Shown here: positions 1 through 5,976 of the stretch, piece after piece
Position numbering within the stretch: position 1 is the stretch's first letter
How the letters are laid out: every line of letters starts with the position of its first letter
Program-made: the position numbers and the translations under genes
The notes under the pieces: model-generated
Seen by the model: only the letters and a program-made list of their open reading frames with translations
Told to the model about the DNA's origin: nothing
The model's database searches: none
From: an uncultured Eubacteriales bacterium
GTDB lineage: Bacteria; Bacillota; Clostridia; Oscillospirales; Oscillospiraceae
Direction of reading: 5' to 3'
Assembly (NCBI GenBank): GCA_900544405.1
Contig: UQVA01000037.1
Span: 1-14,181 of the forward strand
Length of the DNA: 14,181 nt

Positions 1-55
1 ACCGCCCCTCATCCGTCATGGCTTACGCCATGCCACCTTCCCCCAGGGGAAGGCT
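1..55 (+). repeat. Two-hairpin intergenic repeat, copy R1
   Basis: This copy reads, on the plus strand, a CCGCCCCTCATCCG block, a hairpin made by CATGGC and GCCATG, then CCACC and a second hairpin made by CCTTCCCC and GGGGAAGG. The same layout recurs at least four more times in the window with a different middle hairpin. It starts at the first base of the window, so it may continue to the left. Unlike copies R2 and R3 it is not followed by a clear T-run, so terminator activity here is doubtful. After it, to about 115, I see only a weak CTCCC/GGGAG palindrome. Confidence 0.75.
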
Positions 56-115
56 GATCTCAGAGGGGCCAGCTCCCCCTACACGCCGGGAGCCTTTTCT
101 CTGCCTCAACAGCGC

Positions 116-145
116 AAAAACACCGGAGGGGGGTCCTCCGGTGTT
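116..145 (-). terminator. Intrinsic terminator of rsmG
   Basis: On the minus strand, just after the rsmG stop codon, an 11-base-pair GC-rich stem (119-129 with 135-145) with a five-base loop is followed by five T residues (120-116 read in reverse). This is a textbook Rho-independent terminator and closes the DUF3810-rsmG transcript. Confidence 0.9.
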
Positions 146-161
146 GGTGCATTTTCTGATA

Positions 162-854
162 TTACAGCGGCGATTGCTTGATTTTTGCGTATCTTCTGGG
201 GTATTTTGAAGGTGTGGGAGCGATTTTACGCAGGACCAGGACCGTATGGTTGGCACCGTCGATGGGGAAGGTCTTTTTGTCCTCCAGCTTCAATCCCAGC
301 TTCTGGATGGCACCTTTCGCCTCGTCCAATTCCTCCTGAGCAGCTGCGCCCTTCAATGCCAGGACCGCACCGCCTACTTTCACGAAGGGAGCCGTCAGTT
401 CCAGCAGGATATTCAGTCTCGCCACGGCCCGGCTGGTGGCAAAATCATAGGTTTCCCGCCGGTCCGTGACCAGTTCTTCCGCCCGGCCCGTCAGGCACTG
501 GGCATTGACCCCCAGAGAGGGCAGGGTCTCCTCCAGCCACCGGACCCGCTTTCCCAGAGAATCCAGCAGGGTCAGGTTTAACTCCGGGCAGGCGATTTTC
601 AGCGGCACACCGGGAAATCCCGCACCGCAGCCCACGTCAATGAGGCTTTTTCCCGCCAGATCGGCACATTTCAGCACCGTCAGGCTGTCCGCCAGATGTA
701 ATTTCGCCACGGCCTTCGGCTCGGTGATGGCCGTCAGGTTCATGACTTCATTCTGCTCAATGACCCGCTGTGCAAAGGCGCAGAGGGTGTCAATACGCGC
801 CTCCGGCAGGGTAATTTCCATGGCCGAAAGGGCTTCCTTCAGGGTCTCCCGCAT
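162..854 (-). CDS. rsmG: 16S rRNA (guanine(527)-N(7))-methyltransferase RsmG
   Basis: RsmG (formerly GidB) uses S-adenosylmethionine to methylate N7 of G527 in 16S rRNA in the small ribosomal subunit; loss of this methyl group is known to give low-level streptomycin resistance. The 230-residue product has the usual family length. Visible family marks are NLTAI at 39-43, HLADSL at 53-58, the SAM-binding loop LIDVGCGAGFPG at 71-82, the acidic end of the next strand (LLDS) and a DFATSRAVA block in the second half. The C-terminal YPRR followed by a basic stretch is also typical. The start lies three bases after the stop codon of the DUF3810 gene, with only a weak ribosome binding site (a G-run), so translation is probably coupled to that gene. 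In many bacteria the gene sits next to mnmG near the replication origin; here it does not. Confidence 0.96.
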   Translation of the reverse strand: MRETLKEALSAMEITLPEARIDTLCAFAQRVIEQNEVMNLTAITEPKAVAKLHLADSLTVLKCADLAGKSLIDVGCGAGFPGVPLKIACPELNLTLLDSLGKRVRWLEETLPSLGVNAQCLTGRAEELVTDRRETYDFATSRAVARLNILLELTAPFVKVGGAVLALKGAAAQEELDEAKGAIQKLGLKLEDKKTFPIDGANHTVLVLRKIAPTPSKYPRRYAKIKQSPL

Positions 855-857
855 GGC

Positions 858-2021
858 TTACCCCCAGTCTCCCACCAGGTCGCCCAAATCCACCTGGGAC
901 TTATCCAGGGGGTCAAAAGTGGGTTCCGGCTCCACCATGTTGGGCTTGACTTCCTCTTCCAGATACAGATTCACCAGCAGGTCGCAGACCTCCCCGTAGG
1001 AGGCCACGCCGGAGCTGTCGCCGCTGGCCTTGATGTAGGTATCGTTGACCTTATCGGCCACCTTGGTGGCCTTGGCGCTCTGCTTCTGGGCGAAGAAGGT
1101 CCGGTAATCCGCCAGGTCCCGGGTCAGTTCCGCCGTTTCGCCGGAGGAAATGGCCTGGGCCTGAACGCTGCCCCCGGCGCTGACCAGGGCGTTATAGCAA
1201 TAGCGGTAGGCCATGAAATAGCCGGAATACTGGAACTGAATGCTGTCGTTGGCCCGGCAGGCCAGGTAAGCGCCGAAGTTGGCGTCCCGCTCCAGGGCGA
1301 TGCACCGCCGGTGGCTCAGCTCATGGCACATGGTAAAGGGCAGAGAAATGGCGGGGATTTCCGGATTCACCGCCGCCTCGCCGGTAAGGCCCATGGTCAC
1401 ACCGGTAATGCCGGAGGAGGTATAGAAGCCGGCCCATCCCAGCTTTTTCACCGGAGAATCGTCTCCGGCGAACACGGGGTAGTAATCGTCATAGGTCAGG
1501 TGACGGAAGCCGTTGTCGGCCTGAGCCGCCAGGGTGTCGAAATCCGGGAAATTCAGGCTGCCGTCGGTGTTCCGGGGCATCTGGGTAGAAAGGCCGTTGG
1601 CCTTGTCCCGATAATAGGTCGTTGCATCCACCAGTTGGGACAGGGTATATTCCTCCTTGTCCAGCCGGATGTCGTCAGCCAGAGGGCCGGCGTAGGAATT
1701 CAGGCCATAGATGCCCGTATGCAGGAAGTACACGATGGACACCGCCGCCAGCACCCAGCCGAACCACTGGATGGGATTCCAGCGGAGAATGACCATCAGC
1801 ACGATGCTGGCAATAACGACGAGAATCCCCACCGCCGCCAGCACCTGCCAGACGGGATAGCTGACGGCGCTGCTCCAGGCGGAAAGGGTGTCCTGCCCCA
1901 TCCGGGATACATACGGATAAAACATATCGATGAGTTCTTCATGGGTCTTGGCGAACTGGGTCAGCATCCAGGTAAAGAAGCCGAAAATGCCCGCCGTCAG
2001 ATAACCGCGCCAATATTTCAA
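858..2021 (-). CDS. DUF3810 family membrane protein with HExxH motif
   Basis: Predicted membrane-bound protein of about 387 residues. The N-terminal 110 residues hold three hydrophobic segments; the rest is a soluble domain with HELSH at about 233-237 followed by an ERDANFGAYLAC stretch. This resembles the DUF3810 family, where an HExxH motif and a downstream acidic residue suggest a zinc metallopeptidase; the biological role is unknown. The family usually shows EDEAN after the motif and here it is ERDAN, a conservative change. I place the start at a TTG codon (2019-2021), because an AAGGAGG ribosome binding site at 2031-2037 lies nine bases upstream; the longer reading frame to an ATG at 2090 would begin inside the promoter region. 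It is the first gene of a two-gene unit with rsmG. An extended -10 promoter lies at 2081-2109. DUF3810 assignment is from motif and topology, not a search. Confidence 0.85.
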   Translation of the reverse strand: MKYWRGYLTAGIFGFFTWMLTQFAKTHEELIDMFYPYVSRMGQDTLSAWSSAVSYPVWQVLAAVGILVVIASIVLMVILRWNPIQWFGWVLAAVSIVYFLHTGIYGLNSYAGPLADDIRLDKEEYTLSQLVDATTYYRDKANGLSTQMPRNTDGSLNFPDFDTLAAQADNGFRHLTYDDYYPVFAGDDSPVKKLGWAGFYTSSGITGVTMGLTGEAAVNPEIPAISLPFTMCHELSHRRCIALERDANFGAYLACRANDSIQFQYSGYFMAYRYCYNALVSAGGSVQAQAISSGETAELTRDLADYRTFFAQKQSAKATKVADKVNDTYIKASGDSSGVASYGEVCDLLVNLYLEEEVKPNMVEPEPTFDPLDKSQVDLGDLVGDWG

Positions 2022-2080
2022 AGGAAAACGCCTCCTTATATGTCTGTCTTGTGGGAATGAAGATACAGCCCGTTTCCGAT

Positions 2081-2109
2081 AGTATATCACACATAGCGGC
2101 GATTGTCTC
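2081..2109 (-). promoter_or_regulatory. Sigma-A promoter of DUF3810-rsmG
   Basis: On the minus strand GAGACA (2109-2104) and TATACT (2086-2081) are separated by 17 bases, and the -10 is preceded by TGA, giving an extended -10 (TGnTATACT). Expected transcription start is near 2074, leaving a leader of about 50 bases before the TTG start. Confidence 0.65.
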
Positions 2110-2169
2110 CACCTATTTTTTTAATTTTTCATTAACCCGGAAAAATCAGGAAAAATTTCATCCGGGGTC

Positions 2170-2198
2170 TTTACAATTCGGGAAAAATCGTGTATAGT
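2170..2198 (+). promoter_or_regulatory. Sigma-A promoter of the folate transporter gene
   Basis: TTTACA (2170-2175), a 17-base spacer and TATAGT (2193-2198). Transcription would start near 2205, only a few bases before the first riboswitch helix. It diverges from the DUF3810 promoter; the 60 bases between the two promoters are AT-rich. Confidence 0.8.
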
Positions 2199-2207
2199 AC
2201 CGTCGTA

Positions 2208-2300
2208 CAGAGTAGGGCCTCCTGCGTGAAGTGCTGCCAAAATGGGGAGTTGTCTGGCAGACGAAGGACGTTGTCCGCGATAGGAGATCCGCACCCGCTG
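2208..2300 (+). ncRNA. Tetrahydrofolate (THF-I) riboswitch aptamer
   Basis: The THF riboswitch binds reduced folates and controls folate transport or synthesis genes in Firmicutes. Recognisable conserved blocks are AGAGTAG (2209-2215), GCGTGAAGTG (2224-2233), the P3 stem CTGCCA with TGGCAG (2234-2239 and 2255-2260), the loop-3 GGGGAGTTG (2244-2252), ACGAA (2261-2265), a GGAC/GTCC stem (2266-2275), CCGCGATA (2275-2282) and CACCCGCTG (2292-2300). P2 is CCUCCU pairing with AGGAG (2283-2287 side), and loop 3 can pair with the ACCC strand near 2293-2296 as the known pseudoknot does. The aptamer sits between a promoter and a folate ECF transporter gene, exactly the expected place. Compared from memory with the published Eubacterium siraeum THF sequence; a covariance-model search was not possible. 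Confidence 0.92.
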
Positions 2301-2402
2301 CCCATATTGGTGGAACATCCTCCTTTATGATGCAACGATACTCAGTCGGGCGAACGGTCGGCTTGTTTTTGTTGTACCCTGCCCGGATGGTGAGCAAATA
2401 CT

Positions 2403-2438
2403 CCCCCTGTGTGTTTTTCACGCAGGGGGTTTTCTTTT
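2403..2438 (+). terminator. Riboswitch-linked intrinsic terminator (attenuator)
   Basis: An 11-base-pair stem (2403-2413 with 2419-2429, one G-U pair) with a five-T loop is followed by TTTTCTTTT. It lies between the THF aptamer and the folate transporter start codon, so it is probably the expression platform: terminator formed when folate is bound, readthrough when it is not. The upstream arm ACTCCCC (2400-2406) is exactly complementary to GGGGAGT in aptamer loop 3 (2244-2250). Confidence 0.88.
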
Positions 2439-2488
2439 GCCGCCCCTGGGAAGCAGTCCGTCGCCGCAGAAAAAAGGAGGAATTTTCT

Positions 2489-3535
2489 ATGTCCAACAAA
2501 CCCAAATCCACAGCCCTTTACACTTCTCCCTTCTCAAAAGCCTACTGGCTGGACGCTGCCGCCGAGCTGAAGGACACCCACATGCTGGTGTTCGCCGCTC
2601 TGATGATCGCATTGCGGCTGGTGCTCAAGCAGGTGGCCATTCCCCTGACCCCCTTCCTGAAAATCAACACCGCTTTCTTCGTCAACGCCCTGGGGGCCAT
2701 GACCTTCGGCCCGGTGATGGCCGCCATCTGCGCCGTCATTACGGACGTGCTGGGGTATCTTCTCAAGCCGGAGGGGATCTATTTCGTGCCCTTCGTGCTG
2801 ACGGAGGTGGCCGGTTCCGTGGTGTTCGCCCTGTTCCTGTACCGGGCAAAGGTCACCACCACCCGGGTCATGCTCAGCCGCTTCACCATCAACTTCTTCG
2901 TAAACGTGGCCTTGCAGACCCCCATTATGATGTGGTATTACGCCCTGTACATGGACGGCAAGCAGTACACCTTCGCCATGGCCGTGCCGGGCATCATCAA
3001 AAATGTGATGATGTTCCCCCTGGAGTCTGTGCTGCTGACCCTGTTCCTGTCCGTGATGCTGCCCATCACCGCCCAACTGGGCCTGACCCACACCGGCTCC
3101 GACGCCAGGGAAACGCTGAAATTCACCACGAAGCGCATCGTCACGTTGGTCATCCTGTTCTTCGTGGGCGTGGGCTGCGTGTTCGGCTACCTGAACTATT
3201 ACTATAACTCCACCTCCCGGTCCGCCAGCTACACCACCGAGCAGCGCATTGCCGCCAACCAGGGCGTGCAGCAGGTGGTGGAAAATTCCTGGGAGCTGGA
3301 CGGCGCGCCTGTGACCATCGTGGAGAAAGCCATGCGGCCCCTGTTCGGGGACGAGACCGCTTATACCGTGGGTGTGTACGAAGCCAGCGGCGACATTACG
3401 GATGCCATGTGGGCCTATTCCAAGTCCAAGGCCGCCAAGGACGAGGACCTGACCCGGCTGGGCACGGCGGAGTTCCTTCTGAACGAAAAGACCGGCGAAG
3501 TCACGGACTTCGTGTTTGCCCCGGCGGAACATTGA
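2489..3535 (+). CDS. folT: Folate-specific ECF transporter S component, with extra C-terminal domain
   Basis: Predicted substrate-binding membrane component of an energy-coupling factor transporter for folate; it would work with a shared EcfA/EcfA'/EcfT energising module encoded elsewhere. The start is ATG at 2489 with AAAGGAGG seven to eight bases upstream; the longer frame from 2231 runs back through the riboswitch and is rejected. Residues about 30-200 give the usual six-helix S component, with family-like blocks PFLKINTAFFVNALGA (55-70), DVLGYLLKPEGIYFV (86-100) and VLTEVAGS. Most family members end near 170-200 residues. This one is 348 long: a seventh hydrophobic segment at about 216-236 is followed by an approximately 110-residue polar tail (237-348) that I do not recognise, probably outside the cell. 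Folate specificity rests on both the protein and the THF riboswitch upstream. No terminator separates it from the next two genes. Confidence 0.88.
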   Translation: MSNKPKSTALYTSPFSKAYWLDAAAELKDTHMLVFAALMIALRLVLKQVAIPLTPFLKINTAFFVNALGAMTFGPVMAAICAVITDVLGYLLKPEGIYFVPFVLTEVAGSVVFALFLYRAKVTTTRVMLSRFTINFFVNVALQTPIMMWYYALYMDGKQYTFAMAVPGIIKNVMMFPLESVLLTLFLSVMLPITAQLGLTHTGSDARETLKFTTKRIVTLVILFFVGVGCVFGYLNYYYNSTSRSASYTTEQRIAANQGVQQVVENSWELDGAPVTIVEKAMRPLFGDETAYTVGVYEASGDITDAMWAYSKSKAAKDEDLTRLGTAEFLLNEKTGEVTDFVFAPAEH

Positions 3536-3560
3536 CAATTTGTCCGTTTGGGGGTATAAT
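3532..3560 (+). promoter_or_regulatory. Perfect consensus sigma-A promoter overlapping the folT stop codon
   Basis: TTGACA (3532-3537), exactly 17 bases, TATAAT (3555-3560). Both hexamers match the sigma-A consensus in every position. The TGA stop codon of folT (3533-3535) is part of the -35 box. It should drive the His-rich and CooT genes strongly and independently of the folate riboswitch. Confidence 0.9.
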
Positions 3561-3604
3561 CAAGGAAAAACCGGGGAGCCCCATCCCCAAAAGGAGCGTT
3601 TTTC

Positions 3605-3934
3605 ATGCACATCGATCACGATCATGTGGGCGGACACACCCACGAGCATACCCACGAGCATACCCACGAGCATACCCATGACGAGGCCTGCGGCCACGAC
3701 TGCCACACCTGCGCTTCCCAGTGCGAGCATACCCCCATGGAGGAGCTGACCGCCCTGATGAAGTATATGGTAGGCCACAACGCCGCCCATGCCAAGGAAC
3801 TGGCCGACCTGGCCGTGCAGCTGGACAAGGCCGGAAACCATACCGCCTACGAGCAGGTCATGGCTGCCGTGTCGGACTTCGAGAAGGGCAACCTGCGGCT
3901 GTCCGCCGTGCTGTCCAGCCTGGACGTAAAGTGA
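3605..3934 (+). CDS. Histidine-rich metal-binding small protein
   Basis: A 109-residue soluble protein. Residues 2-36 hold 13 histidines, mostly in HTHEH repeats, and the stretch ends with three cysteines (CGHDCHTC). The rest (about 43-109) is predicted to be helical with an amphipathic pattern, beginning MEELTALMKYMVGHNAAHAKEL. No signal peptide and no membrane segment, so it is cytoplasmic. Such His/Cys clusters bind nickel, zinc or cobalt, as in the tails of HypB, SlyD and CooJ. The adjacent gene encodes a CooT-family nickel protein nine bases downstream, which makes nickel the best guess. Similar proteins are often labelled cobalt or zinc transporter in databases, but nothing here looks like a transporter. 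The start is ATG at 3605 with AAGGAG at 3591-3596. The His repeats are coded by a 12-base DNA repeat. Confidence 0.85.
   Translation: MHIDHDHVGGHTHEHTHEHTHEHTHDEACGHDCHTCASQCEHTPMEELTALMKYMVGHNAAHAKELADLAVQLDKAGNHTAYEQVMAAVSDFEKGNLRLSAVLSSLDVK
3639..3674 (+). repeat. 12-base tandem repeat coding His-rich PTHEH units
   Basis: The unit CCCACGAGCATA occurs three times in a row without change (3639-3650, 3651-3662, 3663-3674), followed by a decayed fourth copy. Each unit codes Thr-His-Glu-His. Perfect copies suggest recent slippage-type expansion, which would change the number of metal-binding histidines. Confidence 0.9.
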
Positions 3935-3943
3935 GGGATTCCC

Positions 3944-4141
3944 ATGTGTCTTTCGACTGTTTATAAGAACAAGAAGGTCCCGGAGGACATTCTGATGAGC
4001 AATGTCATGCGCATCGAGTGCAAGGACGGTTTGGTGGTCCTGACGGACCTGATGGAGCGTCAGGTGGCCATCGAGGGTACCTTGCAGGAGGCAAACCTGG
4101 TGGACGGCTACGTCATCGTCCGGGAGAATATCCCGCAGTAA
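3944..4141 (+). CDS. cooT: CooT family nickel-binding protein
   Basis: A 65-residue protein that starts MCLSTVY. The family of small Ni(II)-binding CooT proteins, first described in the CO dehydrogenase locus of Rhodospirillum rubrum and also found in clostridial CO-using bacteria, binds nickel as a dimer through Cys2 directly after the start Met. Cys2 is present here. The rest is beta-rich, with the family-like middle (MRIECKDGLVVLTDLMERQVAIEG) and an approximately 65-residue total length. It follows the His-rich gene after nine bases, so both are probably made from the same mRNA. Its likely job is to hold or pass nickel for enzymes such as CO dehydrogenase/acetyl-CoA synthase, [NiFe] hydrogenase or urease; none of these is in the window. 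The GAGGGATT just upstream serves as a moderate ribosome binding site. Confidence 0.87.
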   Translation: MCLSTVYKNKKVPEDILMSNVMRIECKDGLVVLTDLMERQVAIEGTLQEANLVDGYVIVRENIPQ

Positions 4142-4189
4142 CGGGCAATAGACAGTAACCGGACAATAAAAGAAGCAAAATTTCAGGAA

Positions 4190-4235
4190 ACACACCCTAC
4201 GGAAGGATTTTTCCCTCCATAGGGTGTGTTTTTTG
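4190..4235 (+). terminator. Intrinsic terminator after cooT
   Basis: A perfect 10-base-pair outer stem ACACACCCTA/TAGGGTGTGT (4190-4199 with 4220-4229) extends inward through GGAAGG/CCCTCC with one mismatch, and is followed by six T residues. It ends the His-rich/cooT transcript. Confidence 0.93.
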
Positions 4236-4259
4236 CATATATCCCCCGGCGAAGCGGGA

Positions 4260-4352
4260 CGGATGTGGGGCGGTAAATCTAACGGCGAGGACTGTAGGGG
4301 CGGCGGCATGCCCCTACACGCAAAATCGATACTGCGTCCCGCCCCACATCCG
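4260..4352. repeat. Composite palindrome between convergent genes
   Basis: A perfect 14-base inverted repeat, CGGATGTGGGGCGG (4260-4273) and its complement (4339-4352), encloses a second one, GTAGGGGC (4294-4301) and GCCCCTAC (4310-4317). The outer right arm is shared with repeat copy R2. The inner palindrome and its flank GCAGTATCGATTTTGCGT recur at 14111-14143, there with the eight-base centre in the opposite orientation. Confidence 0.8.
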
Positions 4353-4386
4353 GCCCTTCGGGCCACCTTCTCCCGAGGGAGAAGGC
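4338..4386 (+). repeat. Two-hairpin intergenic repeat, copy R2
   Basis: Same layout as R1: CCGCCCCACATCCG, a middle hairpin GGCCC/GGGCC with loop TTC (4352-4364), then CCACC and an end hairpin CCTTCTCC/GGAGAAGG. It is followed by CTTTTTCTC, so it can act as a second plus-strand terminator behind cooT. The middle hairpin differs in sequence from other copies but stays fully paired. Confidence 0.8.
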
Positions 4387-4402
4387 TTTTTCTCAAAAGA
4401 AC

Positions 4403-4430
4403 CACCGCCCCGGTATTTACCGGGGCAGTG
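4403..4430 (-). terminator. Intrinsic terminator of the choline operon
   Basis: On the minus strand, right after the BCCT stop codon, a 12-base-pair stem (CACTGCCCCGGT with ACCGGGGCGGTG, one G-U pair) is followed by GTTCTTTTGAG. The T-run is short and broken, but the stem is very stable. Confidence 0.78.
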
Positions 4431-4434
4431 ACGG

Positions 4435-5976
4435 TCAGCTTTTTTGTTCCTTCCGGGCCAGCTCGGCCAGGTAGGCCTTGCCGTCCTTCAGGAAGCTGCC
4501 GGCGATCATCACGATGACGATTCCGATGGGGAAGGCCGCCACGATGCTGACGGACTGGAGGCTGTTCATGGAGCTTTCCGCAAACAGCAGCGCAATGGGC
4601 AGCAGGATCAGCAGGATGCACCAGAGCAGCTGGATGCCCTTATGGGGCTGCTCCCCTTCCGCCAGGCCGTGATAGCTGTAACAGGAGGCGGTCAGGGCGA
4701 TGGAGTCAAAGGACGTAGCATAGAAGGCCACCATGGTGATGAGCACCACGGCCATAATGACCGGCGCACAGGGCAGGGTCCTGAGGATGGATACGATCAT
4801 GCCGTACAGGTCCCCGTCCTGAAGATATTGGGCGATGAAGTCCGCCCGGCCGGAGGTCTGCAGGCCCATGGAATAGTTGCCCAGCACGATGAAGCTCATC
4901 AGGGTGGAGCCAACACCGAAGCCATAGCCGCCGAGAATGGTCTGCTTCACGGTGCGGCCCCGGGAAATGCTGCCGATGAAGAAGGGCGCCGCCACGCACC
5001 AGACCATCCAGTAGGCCCAATAGTAAATGGTCCAGTTCTGGGGAAAATTGGAGGTCCGCTGGGGGTCCGTGAAGGTGGAAAGCTCCAGGAAATTCTGCAC
5101 CATCCGGCCCAGAGAGGAAAAGCCCGTTTCCAGAATGTACCGGGCCTCGCCGCCGAAGATCAGCACAAAGGCAATAAGCCCGAAAAACAGGTAAATGCAC
5201 CCGTTGGCCAGGGCACTGATGCCCTTGAACCCATGAAGCAGGGAATAGGTGTACACGGCGCAGGTCAGGAGCAGAATGATGATATTGATGACCGTGCGGC
5301 TGAGGGTCACATGGAACAGCTCCCCGATCAGCGCCGCCATCAGGGGCGTGGCCACGCTGAACGTGGTGGCCGTACCGGCTAAGAGGGCAAACACCGCCAG
5401 CAGGTCGATGATGCGGCCCGGCAGACCGTCGGTATGCTTGCCCAGCAAAGGCCGGCAGGCCTCGGAATACTTCTGGCGGCTGCGCTTGCGGACATGGAGC
5501 ATGAAGCCGAAGGCCACCGCCAGCACCAGATAGAAGCCCCAGGGGATGAAGCTCCAATGGAACAGGGGGTACACCCCCGCCCAGTCCTGAATAGACCCCA
5601 TTTCCGCCAGATGGGGGTCCGTGGCGTAAAGCACCCACTCGGAGAAGGAATAGAAGAGAATATCCGCTGCCAGGCCGCAGGTGAACATCATGGCGCCCCA
5701 GGCGAAGAAGGAATATTTCGGCTTTTCATCGGGCTCTCCCAGAACGATCTTGCCGTACTTGGAGAAGGCCAGGAACAGGGACAGTCCGAAAATACCCAGG
5801 CCGATGATGAGATAATACAGGCCGAAGGTGTCCCCGAAAAAGAACCGGATCTGGCTCAGAACCGCATTGGACTGCTCCGGCAGGAAGAAAAACAGCACAC
5901 ACAGGGCTAAGATCAGGGCCAGCGGCACCAGGGTGATCATCCAGTCAATGCGGGCCGTGCTTTTTTGTTTATTCAT
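4435..5976 (-). CDS. BCCT family transporter (choline/betaine/carnitine type)
   Basis: A 513-residue membrane protein of usual BCCT length with about 12 helices, imported substrate probably choline given its operon. The family core in helix 8 is clear: WTIYYWAYWMVW (315-326) followed by SISRGRTVKQ (336-345), carrying the aromatic box for quaternary amines. The helix-3 region reads FTCGLAADILFYSFSEW (97-113) rather than the glycine-rich GMGIG of sodium-coupled members such as BetP. CaiT, which is sodium-independent, also departs from GMGIG here, so the coupling mode is uncertain. The start is ATG at 5976 with GGAGGAG upstream; the longer frame to 6039 lies inside the previous gene. It overlaps the stop of the cytidylyltransferase gene by eight bases, so translation is probably coupled. 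It would replace LicB, the choline permease of lic1 loci. Confidence 0.93.
   Translation of the reverse strand: MNKQKSTARIDWMITLVPLALILALCVLFFFLPEQSNAVLSQIRFFFGDTFGLYYLIIGLGIFGLSLFLAFSKYGKIVLGEPDEKPKYSFFAWGAMMFTCGLAADILFYSFSEWVLYATDPHLAEMGSIQDWAGVYPLFHWSFIPWGFYLVLAVAFGFMLHVRKRSRQKYSEACRPLLGKHTDGLPGRIIDLLAVFALLAGTATTFSVATPLMAALIGELFHVTLSRTVINIIILLLTCAVYTYSLLHGFKGISALANGCIYLFFGLIAFVLIFGGEARYILETGFSSLGRMVQNFLELSTFTDPQRTSNFPQNWTIYYWAYWMVWCVAAPFFIGSISRGRTVKQTILGGYGFGVGSTLMSFIVLGNYSMGLQTSGRADFIAQYLQDGDLYGMIVSILRTLPCAPVIMAVVLITMVAFYATSFDSIALTASCYSYHGLAEGEQPHKGIQLLWCILLILLPIALLFAESSMNSLQSVSIVAAFPIGIVIVMIAGSFLKDGKAYLAELARKEQKS

Noticed and set aside
2231..2488. Long upstream part of the folT reading frame as N-terminal coding sequence
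   Set aside because: It runs through the THF riboswitch and its terminator, and a strong ribosome binding site marks ATG 2489 as the start.
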